This document shows positions 18,035 to 28,779 of a stretch of 64,000 nt of DNA, one piece after another. The DNA is taken from NCBI RefSeq assembly GCF_019599145.1, contig NZ_CP080647.1:4092001-4156000 (forward strand). Direction: 5' to 3'. The notes beneath the pieces are model-generated. The model did no database searches. It had not been told where the DNA came from and was given only the letters and a program-made list of their open reading frames with translations. The translations under genes were made by a program, and so were the position numbers. Position 1 is the first letter of the stretch. The number at the start of each line of letters is the position of its first letter. The stretch is from Streptomyces akebiae. Its GTDB lineage: Bacteria; Actinomycetota; Actinomycetes; Streptomycetales; Streptomycetaceae.

Positions 18035-19627
18035 CTAGAAGAGGCCGATGTCGGCGAAGCGCAGGACGAGCTGGGGTGCGCCGGACAGGGCGATGCCGAC
18101 GACTCCGGTGAGGGCGATGGCCAGGGTGAGCGGGGCGGGGACGCGGTGCGGCTCGGGGGCGCCGACGGTGTCGCCCTGCGGGGCGCGGAACAGCAGGGCC
18201 GTCCATTGGAGGTAGTAGAAGAGGGCGATCACCACGTTGACGGCCATCACGACGGCGAGCCAGCCGAGGCCCGCGTCCACGGCCGCCGAGAAGACGGTGA
18301 CCTTGGCGAACAGGCCGATGATCCCCGGCGGCAGTCCGGCGAGGCAGAGCAGGAAGAAGGCCAGGAGCAGGGCGGACAGCGGGCTCGACGCGTAGAGGCC
18401 CCGGTAGTCGCTGAGCCGGTTCAGGGACTTCGTACGGCCGACGAGAGCCGCCACGGCGAAGGCACCGAGGTTCACGGCGGCGTACATCAGGGCGTAGGCG
18501 ACGGTGGAGCCGACTGCCTTCTCGGCGTCGGCGGTGTCGTCGGCGTACGCGGCCGCCGCGATCGGTACGAGGAGGTACCCGGCCTGGCCGATGGAGGACC
18601 AGGCGAGCAGCCGGACCGCGCTGTACGCGCGCGTGGAGCGCTGTGCGAGCGCGCCGAGGTTGCCGACGGTCATGGTGAGGGCGGCCAGCACGGCTACGGC
18701 GGGGCCCCAGACGTCGGCGTACGACGGGAGGGCGACGACGGTGACGAGGATGAGGCCGGAGAACCCGACCGCCTTGCCGACCACGGAGAGGTAGGCGGCG
18801 ACGGGCAGGGGGGCGCCCACATAGGTGTCGGGGACCCAGAAGTGGAAGGGGACGGCGGCCGTCTTGAAGGCGAAGCCGATGAGGGTGAGGACGACGCCGG
18901 CCTGGGTGAGGGTGTGCAGCTGGCCGTCGACGTCCTGGACGCGGTCGGCGATCTCGGTGAGGTAGAGGGTGCCTGTCGTGGCGTAGACGAAGCTGATGCC
19001 GAGGAGGCTGACGGCGGTCGCGGTCACGGACGACAGGAAGAACTTCAGGGCCGCCTCGGAGGACCGTCGGTCGCCCTGTCGGATGCCGACGAGGGCGAAG
19101 GCGGGCAGGGAGGCGACCTCCAGGGCGACGACGAGGGTCGCGAGGTCGCGTGAGGCGGGCAGGAGCGCGGCTCCCGCCGCGGACGACAGCAGCAGGAACC
19201 AGAACTCCCCCTCGGGGAGGTTCTTCCGGTCGTCCTTCAGGGCCGTCATGGACAGCAGGGCGGCGAGGAGGGCGCCGCCGAGGACGAGGAACTGGACGAC
19301 GAGGGTGAACCGGTCGGCGGTGTAGCTGCACACGTCCGGGTCGCCGGTCAGGCAGAAGGTGGCGCGGTCGGCGTCCAGGAGGGGCACCAGGGCCAGCAGG
19401 GAGACGGCGAGACCCGCGACGGAGGCCCAGCCGAGCAGGGCCTTCCTGCGGTCGTCCGTGAAGAGGTCGGCGACGAGCACCGCGAGGCCGACGACCGCCG
19501 CGACGGTGGGCGGCGCGATCGCGAGCCAGTCGACGGACTGGACGACCGACTCGGCCAGGGTCTGGGTCAGGTTCTGGGTCAGGTTCTGGGTCTGGGCCTG
19601 GACCGGCGGCTGGGCCAAGGGGCTCAA
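18035..19627 (-). CDS. nuoN: NADH-quinone oxidoreductase-type subunit N
   Basis: 530 residues from a TTG codon at 19627. This start is favoured because AGGAGG lies six bases upstream and because TTGA overlaps the nuoM stop. The protein is a Mrp-antiporter-type proton channel with about 14 hydrophobic segments. Conserved charged membrane residues are seen in the [16 protein letters not shown] and [21 protein letters not shown] segments, including a helix-broken lysine. The N-terminus has a short repeat ([13 protein letters not shown]). It is the last gene of the truncated nuo operon. Confidence 0.93.
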   Translation of the reverse strand: MSPLAQPPVQAQTQNLTQNLTQTLAESVVQSVDWLAIAPPTVAAVVGLAVLVADLFTDDRRKALLGWASVAGLAVSLLALVPLLDADRATFCLTGDPDVCSYTADRFTLVVQFLVLGGALLAALLSMTALKDDRKNLPEGEFWFLLLSSAAGAALLPASRDLATLVVALEVASLPAFALVGIRQGDRRSSEAALKFFLSSVTATAVSLLGISFVYATTGTLYLTEIADRVQDVDGQLHTLTQAGVVLTLIGFAFKTAAVPFHFWVPDTYVGAPLPVAAYLSVVGKAVGFSGLILVTVVALPSYADVWGPAVAVLAALTMTVGNLGALAQRSTRAYSAVRLLAWSSIGQAGYLLVPIAAAAYADDTADAEKAVGSTVAYALMYAAVNLGAFAVAALVGRTKSLNRLSDYRGLYASSPLSALLLAFFLLCLAGLPPGIIGLFAKVTVFSAAVDAGLGWLAVVMAVNVVIALFYYLQWTALLFRAPQGDTVGAPEPHRVPAPLTLAIALTGVVGIALSGAPQLVLRFADIGLF

Positions 19628-21207
19628 CGGGTGCCTCCTGCGAGGAGCTGCTGCACGGCCGGGTCGGTCAGACCGAGGAGGGCCGCGGGCCAGAGGCCGG
19701 CGAGGACGGTGAGGGCGACGAGCGGGGTCCAGGCCGCGAACTCGTACGTCTGTACGTCCGCGAGTCGCGGACCCTGCTGTGGTTCCTGCGGTACGGCGCC
19801 CATGCAGACGCGGCGGACCACGATCAGCAGGTACGCGGCGGTGAGGAGCGTGCCGAACGCGGCGATCGTCATGAAGGTGAGGAAGGCCGGGCGGCTGAGG
19901 CCCTCGGCGGGCTCGAACGCTCCGAACAGGGCCAGCATCTCGCCCCAGAACCCGGCGAGTCCGGGGAGGCCCAAGGAGGCGACGGCTGCGAAGGCCAGCA
20001 GGCCGCCGAGGCGGGGGGCCCTGCCGTAGAGGGCGGCGCCGGTCTCCTGCGCGAGGGTGTCGAGGTCGGTGGTGCCGGTGCGGTCCTTCAACGCGCCGAC
20101 CAGGAAGAACAGCAGGCCGGTGATGAGGCCGTGGGCGATGTTGGCGAAGAGCGCGCCGTTCACGCCGGTCGGGGTCATCGTGGCGATGCCGAGGAGCACG
20201 AAGCCCATGTGGCCGACGGAGGAGTACGCGATCAGGCGCTTGAGGTCGCCCTTCGCGCCCTGCCGGGCGAGGGCGAGGCAGGCGAGGGAGCCGTAGATGA
20301 CGCCGACGACCGCGAAGGCGGCGAGGTACGGCGCGAAGGTGCGGAACCCGTCGGGTGTGATCGGCAGCAGGATGCGTACGAACCCGTACGTGCCCATCTT
20401 CAGCAGGACGCCGGCCAGCAGGACCGAGCCGACGGTCGGGGCGGCGGTGTGGGCGTCCGGCAGCCAGCTGTGCAGCGGCCACATCGGGGTCTTGACCGCG
20501 AGTCCGATCCCGATCGACAGAACGGCGATGACCTGCACGGATGTGGTCAGTGCGGGGTGATTGTCAGTGGCGAGTGCCACCATGTCGAATGTGCCCGCCC
20601 TGAGTCCGATCAGGAGCAGGCCGAGCAGCATGACCACGGAACCGAGCAGGGTGTAGAGGATGAACTTCCAGGCGGCCCGGGTGCGTTGCTCACCGCCCCA
20701 GCGGGCGATGAGGAAGTACATCGGGATGAGCACCATCTCGAACGCGAGGAAGAACAGCAGCAGATCGAGGACGGCGAAGGTCGCCAGGGTGCCGGACTCC
20801 AGGACGAGCAGGAGCGCGACGAAGGCCTTCGGGGAGGGCCCCGTGGGCATCTTGAAGTAGGAGTAGAGCGCGCAGAGGAAGGTCAGCAGCGCGGTCAGGA
20901 CCAGGAGGGGGAGGGAGATGCCGTCGATGCCGAGGTGGATGCGCACGTCGAGTGCCGGGATCCAGCTGATGTCCGTGCTCGCCTGCATCTTCGACGGCTG
21001 GTCGTGGTCGAAGCCGAGCGCGAGGACGATCGCGGCGATGAGGACCGCGCCGGTCACGGTCGTCCCGTGGCGCAGCACGGCCTGCTCCGGTGACTTCCCC
21101 TTCAGTCCGGGCGGAGCCGGCAGCAGAGCGGCGGCGGCGCCGAGGAGCGGCCCGACGACGATCAACGCCAGAAGGACCTGCATCACGGACTCGTTGATAT
21201 CGATCAC
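19624..21207 (-). CDS. nuoM: NADH-quinone oxidoreductase-type subunit M
   Basis: 527 residues from GTG 21207 (start 7 bp after the nuoL stop). It is a proton-pumping antiporter-like subunit with about 14 TM segments. Hallmarks are [23 protein letters not shown] with the conserved Glu, [21 protein letters not shown] with the conserved Lys and discontinuous helix, and [14 protein letters not shown]. The C-terminal part has [17 protein letters not shown]. The gene overlaps nuoN by its stop codon. Confidence 0.96.
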   Translation of the reverse strand: MIDINESVMQVLLALIVVGPLLGAAAALLPAPPGLKGKSPEQAVLRHGTTVTGAVLIAAIVLALGFDHDQPSKMQASTDISWIPALDVRIHLGIDGISLPLLVLTALLTFLCALYSYFKMPTGPSPKAFVALLLVLESGTLATFAVLDLLLFFLAFEMVLIPMYFLIARWGGEQRTRAAWKFILYTLLGSVVMLLGLLLIGLRAGTFDMVALATDNHPALTTSVQVIAVLSIGIGLAVKTPMWPLHSWLPDAHTAAPTVGSVLLAGVLLKMGTYGFVRILLPITPDGFRTFAPYLAAFAVVGVIYGSLACLALARQGAKGDLKRLIAYSSVGHMGFVLLGIATMTPTGVNGALFANIAHGLITGLLFFLVGALKDRTGTTDLDTLAQETGAALYGRAPRLGGLLAFAAVASLGLPGLAGFWGEMLALFGAFEPAEGLSRPAFLTFMTIAAFGTLLTAAYLLIVVRRVCMGAVPQEPQQGPRLADVQTYEFAAWTPLVALTVLAGLWPAALLGLTDPAVQQLLAGGTR

Positions 21208-21213
21208 GCCTGC

Positions 21214-23220
21214 TCACGCTCCCGTGGCGACGACGAGGGCGGCGACCACCAGGACGACGGTGCCGGCGAGCAGCGCGCTCACATAGGTCTGGACGTTGCC
21301 GGTCTGGGCCTTGCGTACGGCCGCGCCCAGCAGGCGGGGCAGGGCGCCCGCGCCGCTCACGTAGGTGTCGACGACCTCGCGGTCGAGGAACCGGACGAGA
21401 CTCGCGCCGGCCCGGACCGGGCGGACGAAGAGCACCGAGTAGACGGCGTCCAGGTGGAAGCCGGCGGCGGCGTGGCGGTGCAGCGGGCCGAGCAGGAGGC
21501 GGCCCGGGTCCGCCGGGTCGGGTGCCGAGGCGACGTCCCCGTAGGCGGGGGTGTGGCTGGCGATGGCCTCCGCCTCGACGGTGGCGGCGTCCGCGTCGGG
21601 GTGGGCCGCGACGGCGCCCAGCGGTGGGTGGGCCACGGCCGTGGTGTACCGCCAGGCCGCGTACGTCACGAGGGCGCCGATCAGGGCGGCGCCGGTGCCG
21701 AGGACGGACGTGGTGAGGGTGGGGGCCAGGTCGTCGCCGTCGAACCAGTCGGGGAGCCTGCCGTAGGCGAGGCCGCCGAGGGCGAGGGAGGGGACGGCGA
21801 GCACCCACAGGACGACCGTCATGGTGAGCGGCTGCCGGCCGTGGTCGGGGGCCTCGGTGCCCTGGCCGCGGAAGGCGAGCAGCCACAGGCGGGCGGCGTA
21901 CGCGGCGGTGAGCAGGGCCGTGAGGACGCCGGCGACCAGGACGGTCCAGCCGGCGGCGGCCGGGACGTGCTCGACGGGGCCGGTGAGGGTGTGGCCGGTG
22001 GCGGCGTGCTCGGCGGCTCCGAGGACGGACTCCTTGGAGAAGAAGCCGCTGAAGGGCGGGATCGCCGCGAGGGCGAGCAGCGCCACGGTCATCGTCCAGA
22101 AGGCGTCGGGGACGCGGGCGCGCAGATGGCTCATGCGGGACATGGCGGCCAGGGAGTTGGTGCCGGACGCGTGGATGATCACGCCGGCCGCGAGGAACAA
22201 CAGGGCCTTGAAGGCGCCGTGCGAGAGGAGGTGGAAGACGGCCGCGCCGCGGTCGCCGACGGCGAGGGCGCCGGTCATGTAGCCGAGCTGGCCGATCGTC
22301 GAGTAGGCGAGGACGCGCTTGATGTCGTCCTGGGCGAGGGCGGCGAGCCCCGACCCCGCCATGGTGAGCGCGGCCATGACGGCGAGGACGACCAGGGCCG
22401 CCGAGGAGGCGGCGAAGACCGGGAGGAGACGGGCGACGAAGTAGACACCGGCGGCGACCATCGTCGCGGCGTGGATCAGCGCGGAGACCGGCGTGGGGCC
22501 CGCCATCGCGTCGGGGAGCCAGGTGTGGAGGGGGAACTGGGCCGACTTGCCGGCGACTCCGGCGAGGAGCAGGAGGGCGACGAGGGTGGGGTGGTCGAGG
22601 CCGCCGTCGGCGACGGTGGCGAGGATCCGCGTGATGCGGAACGACCCGGCGTCCGTGGCGAGGGCGAAGAGACCGATCAGGAAGGGGACGTCGCCGAGCT
22701 TGGTGACCAGGAAGGCCTTCAGGGAGGCGGCGCGGGCCTCCGAGGTCTCCCAGTAGTGGCCGACCAGGAAGTACGAGCAGATGCCCATGATCTCCCAGCC
22801 GACCAGGAGCACCATCAGGTCGCCGGAGTAGACGACGAGGAGCATCGCGGAGGTGAAGAGGGAGACGAGGGCGGCGTAGGAGGGGTAGCGCGGGTCGTCG
22901 CGGAGGTAGCCGGTCGAGTAGATCTGCACACAGGTGGCGACCAGGCCGACCAGGACGGCCGCAAGGGCGGCGAAACCGTCGATGTGCAGGGCGAGGTCGA
23001 TCGGGACCGAGCCGGTCGGGGTGAGCTGCGTGGCCGCGTCGACGGGCTTGTCACCGCCCTGGCGTACGGCGACCAGGACGGCCAGGGCGAAGGCCGTCAG
23101 GGTGGGCAGTACGGCGAGGGGGCGGACGAAGCCGGGGGCGGTGCGGCCGAGGAGCAGGCCGGCGGCGGCGCCGAGGAACGGGAGGAGGGGGACGAGGACG
23201 GCGAGGGTGGTCGTGGTCAC
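21214..23220 (-). CDS. nuoL: NADH-quinone oxidoreductase-type subunit L
   Basis: 668 residues, the full NuoL size including the C-terminal lateral-helix region. The start is a GTG that overlaps the nuoK stop (GTGA). Antiporter motifs are clear: [38 protein letters not shown], and [19 protein letters not shown] with the HA(A/S)TMV signature. The C-terminal stretch before the last helix is longer and more variable, as usual. It is the distal proton channel of complex I. Confidence 0.97.
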   Translation of the reverse strand: MTTTTLAVLVPLLPFLGAAAGLLLGRTAPGFVRPLAVLPTLTAFALAVLVAVRQGGDKPVDAATQLTPTGSVPIDLALHIDGFAALAAVLVGLVATCVQIYSTGYLRDDPRYPSYAALVSLFTSAMLLVVYSGDLMVLLVGWEIMGICSYFLVGHYWETSEARAASLKAFLVTKLGDVPFLIGLFALATDAGSFRITRILATVADGGLDHPTLVALLLLAGVAGKSAQFPLHTWLPDAMAGPTPVSALIHAATMVAAGVYFVARLLPVFAASSAALVVLAVMAALTMAGSGLAALAQDDIKRVLAYSTIGQLGYMTGALAVGDRGAAVFHLLSHGAFKALLFLAAGVIIHASGTNSLAAMSRMSHLRARVPDAFWTMTVALLALAAIPPFSGFFSKESVLGAAEHAATGHTLTGPVEHVPAAAGWTVLVAGVLTALLTAAYAARLWLLAFRGQGTEAPDHGRQPLTMTVVLWVLAVPSLALGGLAYGRLPDWFDGDDLAPTLTTSVLGTGAALIGALVTYAAWRYTTAVAHPPLGAVAAHPDADAATVEAEAIASHTPAYGDVASAPDPADPGRLLLGPLHRHAAAGFHLDAVYSVLFVRPVRAGASLVRFLDREVVDTYVSGAGALPRLLGAAVRKAQTGNVQTYVSALLAGTVVLVVAALVVATGA

Positions 23221-23633
23221 GCGGTGGCCTCAGCCTTCTCGCTCCGCTCGGGGTGGCCGGGCAGGCCGTGCTTCCGGGTGCCGTCGGGGTCGGGGGTGCC
23301 GTCCGGGTCGTCGGGGTGCTCGGCGGTGTCGCGGAGCTTGTCGATGTCCGCGGTGCCTCGGTTGCGGTGGACCGCGAGGACGATCGCCAGGCCGATGCCG
23401 ATCTCGGCGGCGGCGATGGTGATGGTGAAGAGCGTCAGGGCCTGCCCGGAGTGCAGGGTCTCCTCGGCGGTCCTGCTGAGCCAGACGTCGAAGGCGACGA
23501 GGTTGAGGTTGACCGCGTTGAGCATCAGTTCGACGGACATCAGGACGAGGATCGCGTTGCGGCGGGCGAGGACGCCGTACAGGCCCGTGCAGAAGAGGAG
23601 GGCGGAGAGCACGACGGGATAGGCGAGGTGCAT
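23217..23633 (-). CDS. nuoK: NADH-quinone oxidoreductase-type subunit K with charged tail
   Basis: 138 residues, against about 100 for typical NuoK. Residues 1-92 contain the three TM helices with both conserved membrane glutamates ([17 protein letters not shown] and [17 protein letters not shown]). The remainder is a hydrophilic Asp/Pro/Glu tail ([14 protein letters not shown]) with no family equivalent. The ATG at 23633 shares a base with the nuoJ stop. Confidence 0.94.
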   Translation of the reverse strand: MHLAYPVVLSALLFCTGLYGVLARRNAILVLMSVELMLNAVNLNLVAFDVWLSRTAEETLHSGQALTLFTITIAAAEIGIGLAIVLAVHRNRGTADIDKLRDTAEHPDDPDGTPDPDGTRKHGLPGHPERSEKAEATA

Positions 23634-24400
23634 CAGCGGGCGCCTCCCTTGGCTGACTCGGGGCCTGTGGGGTCGGTGGGTGTCGTGGGGGCGGCGGGTG
23701 CCTTCGGCTTGGTGGTGGCTGTCGGCTCGGTGGTGGCTGTCGGCTCGGTAGGCGTGGTCGGCTCGGTGGAGGTGGTCGGCTCGGTGGGGGCTTTCGGGAT
23801 CTTCGGGGTCTCGGGAGCCTTGTCCGTGGGGGGCGTGTCCGCCTTCGCCTTGCGGGAGAGGACGATCGCGCCGACCAGGGCGGCCAGCAGGAGGACCGAG
23901 AGGGCCTCGAAGGGGAGGACCCAGTTCTGGAAGAGGCTCTCGCCGGTGGCCTCGGTGGAGCCGGCGGCCGGGCCGTCCAGGTCGATCCAGGTGGTGCGGA
24001 AGGCGTCGACGACGACCCAGACGAGGGCGGCGGCCGACGCGACGGCCACCGTGAGGGCGGCCCACCGGTTGCCGGAGTCGGCGTCCGGGGAGCGGCCGAT
24101 GGGGGCCTTGGTGAGCATCAGTCCGAAGAGGAGGAGGACGACGACGGAACCGACGTAGATGAGGACCTGCACCCAGGCGATGAACTCGGCGGTGAGCAGG
24201 AGGTACTCGACGGCGAGTCCGCCGAGCGCCACCACCAGCCACAGGGCGGCGTGCACGAGTTGCCGGGTGGTGACGGTGACGAGCGCGGCGCCGAAGGTGA
24301 CGAGGCCGACGAGGACGAAGGCGATCTCGACCCCCGTCGGGGACAGGAAGCCCTGCGGTGCCTGGGCGAGGAGGCTCTGCGGTGCCCGGGTGAGGGTCAT
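23633..24400 (-). CDS. nuoJ: NADH-quinone oxidoreductase-type subunit J with Thr/Pro repeat tail
   Basis: 255 residues. Residues 1-195 carry five TM helices, including the [21 protein letters not shown] helix with the pi-bulge region. The last 60 residues form a Pro/Thr-rich tail with repeats of the [14 protein letters not shown] type. The tail contains no charged membrane element and should be cytosolic or periplasmic disordered sequence. The start ATG overlaps the nuoI stop (ATGA). NuoJ sits between NuoH and the antiporter chain. Confidence 0.94.
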   Translation of the reverse strand: MTLTRAPQSLLAQAPQGFLSPTGVEIAFVLVGLVTFGAALVTVTTRQLVHAALWLVVALGGLAVEYLLLTAEFIAWVQVLIYVGSVVVLLLFGLMLTKAPIGRSPDADSGNRWAALTVAVASAAALVWVVVDAFRTTWIDLDGPAAGSTEATGESLFQNWVLPFEALSVLLLAALVGAIVLSRKAKADTPPTDKAPETPKIPKAPTEPTTSTEPTTPTEPTATTEPTATTKPKAPAAPTTPTDPTGPESAKGGAR

Positions 24401-24957
24401 GTGGCTTCTCCCTCGGTGTCGGCCGGCTCGGCCTGGGCGGCCGCGAGCTTCTCGGCTGTCTTGCGGGCGGCGGCCACTTCCTTGGGTTCCTCGGCGGCCG
24501 GGTCGAGGGCCGGTGGCGAGGGGACGGTCCACATCCACTCGCGGAGCTTGTCGCGCTCGTGGGTGAGTTCGTGGATGTCGGTCTCCGCGTACTCGAACTC
24601 CGGGGACCAGAAGAGGGCGTCGAAGGGGCAGACCTCGATGCAGATACCGCAGTACATGCAGAGGGAGAAGTCGATGGCGAAACGGTCCAGGACGTTGCGG
24701 CTGCGCTCGCGGCCGCCGGGGGCGGCGGGCGGGACCGTCTCCTTGTGGGAGTCGATGTAGATGCACCAGTCCGGGCACTCACGGGCGCACAGCATGCAGA
24801 CCGTGCAGTTCTCCTCGAAGAGCCCGATGACACCACGGGTGCGGGGCGGAAGCTCCGGCTGGACGTCCGGGTACTGCTCGGTGACGGTCTTGCGCGTCAT
24901 CGTGCGGAGGGTGACGGCCAGGCCCTTGGCGAGGCCACGACCGGGGATGGGGGCCAT
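24397..24957 (-). CDS. nuoI: NADH-quinone oxidoreductase-type subunit I (2x[4Fe-4S])
   Basis: 186 residues from ATG 24957. Two ferredoxin motifs are intact: [12 protein letters not shown] and [12 protein letters not shown], which bind clusters N6a and N6b. [10 protein letters not shown] follows the first. The C-terminus adds an Ala/Glu-rich stretch. Electrons from a ferredoxin-like donor would pass through this subunit to NuoB. The gene sits 2 bp after nuoH and overlaps nuoJ. Confidence 0.96.
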   Translation of the reverse strand: MAPIPGRGLAKGLAVTLRTMTRKTVTEQYPDVQPELPPRTRGVIGLFEENCTVCMLCARECPDWCIYIDSHKETVPPAAPGGRERSRNVLDRFAIDFSLCMYCGICIEVCPFDALFWSPEFEYAETDIHELTHERDKLREWMWTVPSPPALDPAAEEPKEVAAARKTAEKLAAAQAEPADTEGEAT

Positions 24958-24959
24958 GG

Positions 24960-25928
24960 TTACCGGATCACCACCTTGACGATGCCGGTGAGGGCGATCT
25001 GGGCGAGGGAGAGGGGGACGAGGAGGGTCCAGGAGAGCTTCTGGAGCTGGTCCTCGCGCAGGCGGGGGTAGGTCACGCGGAGCCAGATGACGACGAAGGC
25101 GAGGACGGCGGTCTTCAGGAGGGTCCAGACCCAGCCGAGGCCCTCGGCGCCCCACGGGCCGTGCCAGCCACCGAGGAAGAGGACGGTGGTCAGACCGCAC
25201 AGGACGACGATGCCGGCGTACTCGGCGAGGAGGAACAGGGCGAAGCGGAGGCCGGTGTACTCGGTGTAGGCGCCGAAGATGATCTCCGAGTCGGCGACGG
25301 GCATGTCGAAGGGCGGGCGCTGGAGTTCGGCGAGGCCGGCGACGAAGAAGACGATCGCGCCGACGATCTGCCAGGGCAGCCACCACCACTCGAAGGCGTC
25401 GACGATGCCGACGAGGGAGACCGTGCCGGCCGCCATCGCCACGGAGGCCGCCGTGAGCAGCATCGGGAGTTCGTAGGCGAGCAGCTGGGCGGCGGTGCGC
25501 AGGCCGCCGAGGAGGGAGAACTTGTTGGCGGAGGCCCAGCCGGCCATCAGTGAGCCGAGGACGCCCACGCCCATCACGGCGAGGACGAAGAAGACGCCCG
25601 CGTCGATGACCTCGCCGACGGCGCCCTCGCCCGGGCCGATCGGGATGGCGAGGAGGACGAGGAGGTAGGGGAGGAGGGCGACGGCCGGGGCGAGTTGGAA
25701 GACCCGGCGGTCCGCGCCGGCCGGGACGACGTCTTCCTTCTGGGCGAACTTGACGCCGTCCGCGACGAGTTGGGCCCAGCCGTGGAAGCCGCCGGCGTAC
25801 ATGGGGCCGAGGCGGCCCTGCATGTGGGCCATCACCTTGTGTTCGGTCTGGCCGATGATCAAGGGGAAGGTCAGGAAGACGACGAAGACGATGAGGAGTC
25901 GCAGGGCGACGTCCAGAGCGTCGTTCAC
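24960..25928 (-). CDS. nuoH: NADH-quinone oxidoreductase-type subunit H
   Basis: 322 residues from a GTG that overlaps the nuoC stop (GTGA). It is the membrane anchor of the hydrophilic arm, with about eight helices. The quinone-tunnel loop is present: [27 protein letters not shown]-type [15 protein letters not shown], and [17 protein letters not shown] with its acidic residues. Quinone-pocket residues in NuoH would be expected to pair with NuoD, which this operon does not encode. Confidence 0.96.
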   Translation of the reverse strand: MNDALDVALRLLIVFVVFLTFPLIIGQTEHKVMAHMQGRLGPMYAGGFHGWAQLVADGVKFAQKEDVVPAGADRRVFQLAPAVALLPYLLVLLAIPIGPGEGAVGEVIDAGVFFVLAVMGVGVLGSLMAGWASANKFSLLGGLRTAAQLLAYELPMLLTAASVAMAAGTVSLVGIVDAFEWWWLPWQIVGAIVFFVAGLAELQRPPFDMPVADSEIIFGAYTEYTGLRFALFLLAEYAGIVVLCGLTTVLFLGGWHGPWGAEGLGWVWTLLKTAVLAFVVIWLRVTYPRLREDQLQKLSWTLLVPLSLAQIALTGIVKVVIR

Positions 25929-27469
25929 TGCGTGCCTCCTGTGGGGGGTTCGGGGTCGGGCTCGGCGGGGGTGGGCTCGGCGGGCGTTCCGTCGTGGTCG
26001 GGGTCGCTGGGCGGCGCGGGCTGCGGCGCGGGCTCGGCCTTCGGCTCCGCACCCGCCTCCGGCACGGTCTTCGGCTCGGGGGACGGCGCGGGCGTCGGCT
26101 CCGCACCTGACTTCCGCTCGGGCTTCGGCCCGGCCTCCGGCTCGGGCTCGGCCTTCGGCTCGGGCTCGGCCTTCGGCTCCGGCTCCCCTCCGGACTGCGC
26201 GGGCGCGGACTGCGGCTCCGGCCCCTGCCCGGACTGCGGCTCCGGCCCCTGCCCGGACTGCGGCTCCGGCGCCGGCTCCCGCCCGGCCTCGGGCTTCGGC
26301 TGCGTCTCCGGCCCTGCTCCCGCACTCGCCTCGGGCTCCGCCGTGGGAGCGTCGAAAGCCGGGCGGGCGTGGTGCCAGGGGGCGTCCGGGCTGCCCGAGG
26401 TGCGGCGTGGCTGGGGCGAGGGGGCGGGGGTGGCGCGCTGGCTCGTCGAGCCCTCCGACGCGGTGCGGGCGCGGCGAGGGCGCGTGGGACTGTCCGGCGC
26501 GGCGGAGGTCGCGCCGGCCGCCGACTGGCTCGCCGAACCCTCCGCCGCCGAACGAACCCGACGCGGCGGCGTGGGCGCAGACCCGGCCGAGGCATCCGAA
26601 GCCGGCCCGGCCGCCGACTGGCTCGCCGAACCCTCCGCCGCCGAACGAGCCCGACGCGGCGGCGTGGGCGCAGACCCGGCCGAGGCATCCGAAGCCGGCC
26701 CGGCCGCCGACTGGCTCGCCGAACCCTCCGCCGCCGAACGAACCCGGCGCGGCGGCGTAGGCGGAGAGTCGGCCGGGGCTTCCGAAGCCGGCCCGGAGGC
26801 AGGCTGGCTCGCTGAGCCTGATGTTGCCGAGCGGGTGCGGCGGGCCGGGCGGTCGGCGGTCGCGCCTCGAGTGGGGCGGGCCGGGGCCGGGGGGAGCTGG
26901 CCCTTGAGGGGGCCCCACTCGTTGGGGTCGGGGACGCCGGGAGGGAGCATCTGGCGGCGCCTGGGGCCACCGTGGGCCGCACCTGCCGCGGACTCCCCCG
27001 GCTCCTTCGCCCCGGGCCAGGCCTTGGCCACCCGGGCGGCCAGGACGAAGTCCTTGCGCAGGGGGTGGCCCTCGAAGTTCTCCGGGAGGAGGAGGTGGTC
27101 CAGGGCGGGGTGGCCCTCGAAGCGGACGCCGAACATTTCGTGCGTCTCGCGTTCGTGCCAGGCCGCGCCGGCGTAGATGTCGACGGCGGTCGGCAGGAGC
27201 GGGGAGGAGTGGGGGACCGTGGTGCGCAGCAGGAGGCGCCGGACCGGGGCCAGGGCCACCACGTGGGCCGCGACGCGGAAGCCCGTGCCCGGCTCGTCCA
27301 CCGCGCTCAGCCAGTCGAAGTACGTGCAGCCCAGGGTGGAACGGGCCGTGCGCAGCGCCTCGGTCCAGGATGCGGGCGGGACGTCCACGGTGAGGACGTC
27401 GTAGGACTCCTCGGCCGTGGCCTCGGGTCCGAAGAGCTCCTCGACGGAGGTGGGCAGCCAGCCGGTCAC
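25925..27469 (-). CDS. nuoC: NADH-quinone oxidoreductase-type subunit C with long disordered tail
   Basis: 514 residues. Only about 1-165 resemble Nuo[19 protein letters not shown], then the 30-kDa signature around [17 protein letters not shown] and [15 protein letters not shown]. The remaining 350 residues are low-complexity Pro/Ala/Ser/Arg then Pro/Glu/Lys sequence, including a 31-residue unit repeated three times and PEPQSGQG repeats. NuoC normally sits against NuoD, and fused NuoCD proteins exist, but no NuoD sequence is present in the tail. The start GTG overlaps the nuoB stop. The tail may be disordered, or a linker to an unknown partner. Confidence 0.9.
   Translation of the reverse strand: MTGWLPTSVEELFGPEATAEESYDVLTVDVPPASWTEALRTARSTLGCTYFDWLSAVDEPGTGFRVAAHVVALAPVRRLLLRTTVPHSSPLLPTAVDIYAGAAWHERETHEMFGVRFEGHPALDHLLLPENFEGHPLRKDFVLAARVAKAWPGAKEPGESAAGAAHGGPRRRQMLPPGVPDPNEWGPLKGQLPPAPARPTRGATADRPARRTRSATSGSASQPASGPASEAPADSPPTPPRRVRSAAEGSASQSAAGPASDASAGSAPTPPRRARSAAEGSASQSAAGPASDASAGSAPTPPRRVRSAAEGSASQSAAGATSAAPDSPTRPRRARTASEGSTSQRATPAPSPQPRRTSGSPDAPWHHARPAFDAPTAEPEASAGAGPETQPKPEAGREPAPEPQSGQGPEPQSGQGPEPQSAPAQSGGEPEPKAEPEPKAEPEPEAGPKPERKSGAEPTPAPSPEPKTVPEAGAEPKAEPAPQPAPPSDPDHDGTPAEPTPAEPDPEPPTGGTQ
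26514..26792. repeat. 93-bp tandem repeat inside nuoC (3 copies)
   Basis: Three nearly identical units begin at corresponding bases 26521, 26614 and 26707, giving a period of 93 bp or 31 codons. Copies one and two differ by only a few bases. Diverged partial units flank the array on both sides. The unit keeps the reading frame, so copy-number change would alter only tail length. Confidence 0.92.
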
Positions 27470-28104
27470 TTGTCCCCCGCTTGCGCCTCGGTCGTCGTCG
27501 GTGGCTTCACCAGCGCGCTCTGCAGTGCCGCCGTCGACGGGCGGGGGGCGGTGCCGTAGCGCTCGCCCAGGGATTCCCTGGCGATCTTCTCCTGCAGCTT
27601 CAGGATGCCCTGGAGGAGGGCCTCGGGGCGGGGCGGGCAGCCGGGGACGTAGACGTCGACCGGGATGATCTGGTCGACGCCCTTGGTGACGGAGTAGGAG
27701 TCCCAGTAGGGGCCGCCGCAGTTCGAGCAGGCGCCGAAGGAGATGACGTACTTCGGCTCGGGCATCTGCTCGTACAGGCGCTTCACGGCCGGGGCCATCT
27801 TGTCCGTCACCGTGCCCGAGACGACCATGAGGTCCGCCTGTCGCGGGCCGGGGGCGAACGGGATGACGCCGAGACGGATGAAGTCGTGGCGGGCCATGGA
27901 CGCGGCGATGAACTCGATCGCGCAGCAGGCGAGGCCGAAGTTGAAGACCCAGAGCGAGTAGCGGCGGCCCCAGTTCAGGATCACCTTCATCGGCTCGGGG
28001 GCGAGGCGGGCGAGGGCGCCCAGCCGTTTGGGCTCCGGGAGGAGGACGGGCTGCGAGGCCGGGGCGCCCGGCTCCGGCGCGTTCGTTTCTGGCGTCACGT
28101 CCAT
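27466..28104 (-). CDS. nuoB: NADH-quinone oxidoreductase-type subunit B
   Basis: 212 residues from ATG 28104. The N2 cluster ligands are all present: [23 protein letters not shown] and [11 protein letters not shown]. The N-terminus has an extra 25 residues rich in Pro and Ala. NuoB transfers electrons to quinone at the NuoD/NuoH interface. It overlaps the nuoA end by ten bases. Confidence 0.97.
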   Translation of the reverse strand: MDVTPETNAPEPGAPASQPVLLPEPKRLGALARLAPEPMKVILNWGRRYSLWVFNFGLACCAIEFIAASMARHDFIRLGVIPFAPGPRQADLMVVSGTVTDKMAPAVKRLYEQMPEPKYVISFGACSNCGGPYWDSYSVTKGVDQIIPVDVYVPGCPPRPEALLQGILKLQEKIARESLGERYGTAPRPSTAALQSALVKPPTTTEAQAGDK

Positions 28105-28514
28105 GTCAGGACGCCCTTCCTGTATGCGTAGAGCAGGCCCACGGCGAGGAATCCGAGGAAGACGAACATCTCGACGAGGGTGGTCGCGCCGTAGCCGGGG
28201 TCGGCGAAGACCGTCGCCCAGGGGAAGAGGAAGATCGAGTCGATGGCGAAGATGACGTAGAGGAAGGCGTAGACGTAGTAGCGGACCTGGGTGTGGGCCC
28301 AGCCCTCGCCGACGGGGTCGACGCCGCACTCGTACGTCAGGAGCTTCTCCCGGGTGGGGACCTCGGGGCGCAGCAGGCGTCCCGCGCCGAAGGCGACGGC
28401 GACGAAGAGCACGCCCACGGCGGCGAGCAGTCCGACCACCGAGTAGGACTGGAAGTAGTCCGCCGCTACGGCGACGCTCGGTTCTGCCGCTACGGCGACG
28501 GTCGGTTCCGGCAC
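28095..28514 (-). CDS. nuoA: NADH-quinone oxidoreductase-type subunit A
   Basis: 139 residues from GTG 28514 ([21 protein letters not shown]), preceded by GAGGGAC. Three TM helices surround the conserved cytoplasmic loop with [16 protein letters not shown], whose cysteine loop reports the active/deactive transition in other systems. The first 20 residues contain an eight-residue duplication encoded by a 24-bp direct repeat. It is the first gene of the operon. Confidence 0.93.
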   Translation of the reverse strand: MPEPTVAVAAEPSVAVAADYFQSYSVVGLLAAVGVLFVAVAFGAGRLLRPEVPTREKLLTYECGVDPVGEGWAHTQVRYYVYAFLYVIFAIDSIFLFPWATVFADPGYGATTLVEMFVFLGFLAVGLLYAYRKGVLTWT

Positions 28515-28541
28515 GTCCGTCCCTCGCTCCCTGGCCTGGCG

Positions 28542-28580
28542 ATACGTACGTACGGGATGCGGACGCCATACGTACGTCGC
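28542..28580. promoter_or_regulatory. Paired TACGTACGT palindromes ahead of nuoA
   Basis: Two self-complementary stretches, ATACGTACGTAC at about 28542-28553 and ATACGTACGTCGC at about 28568-28580, lie in the short leader between the proposed promoter and the nuoA start. They could be a repressor operator or an mRNA hairpin. No known regulator motif is recognised. Confidence 0.45.
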
Positions 28581-28604
28581 TGTTCGACGATCTGTACGCA
28601 CGGG

Positions 28605-28632
28605 AGTCTAGGCCCTGCTAAAGAGAGCGTAA
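28605..28632 (-). promoter_or_regulatory. Candidate promoter of the nuo operon
   Basis: On the minus strand TTACGC and TAGACT are separated by 16 nt, with a predicted start about 85 bp ahead of nuoA. The match to the vegetative consensus is moderate, and it is placed upstream of the TACGTACGT pair. Confidence 0.4.
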
Positions 28633-28779
28633 GCAGCCCGTCACAGGTCGGCATGCCCGAGTGCCGCCGTGATCGGGTCGGGAGGGGGCGGGAATGGAAC
28701 GGGGTGGGGTTTTCCCCAGGGCGGCCGGGGCGGTCCGCCTCATGGCGCGGGGCTGGAGCGGGCGGGCAGGCTGGTGGGC

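Noticed and set aside
21454..23622. A 722-codon plus-strand frame across nuoL
   Set aside because: It is a Gly/Arg/Glu-rich shadow of nuoL and nuoK with no motif.
24397..26982. An 861-codon frame including nuoI with a long Arg/Pro-rich N-terminus
   Set aside because: Only the last 186 codons are NuoI; the remainder overlaps nuoH and the repetitive part of nuoC in another frame.
25925..27469. Possibility that the NuoC tail is a degenerate NuoD
   Set aside because: No NuoD landmarks are seen in any frame of this region, and the tail is repetitive and unstructured.
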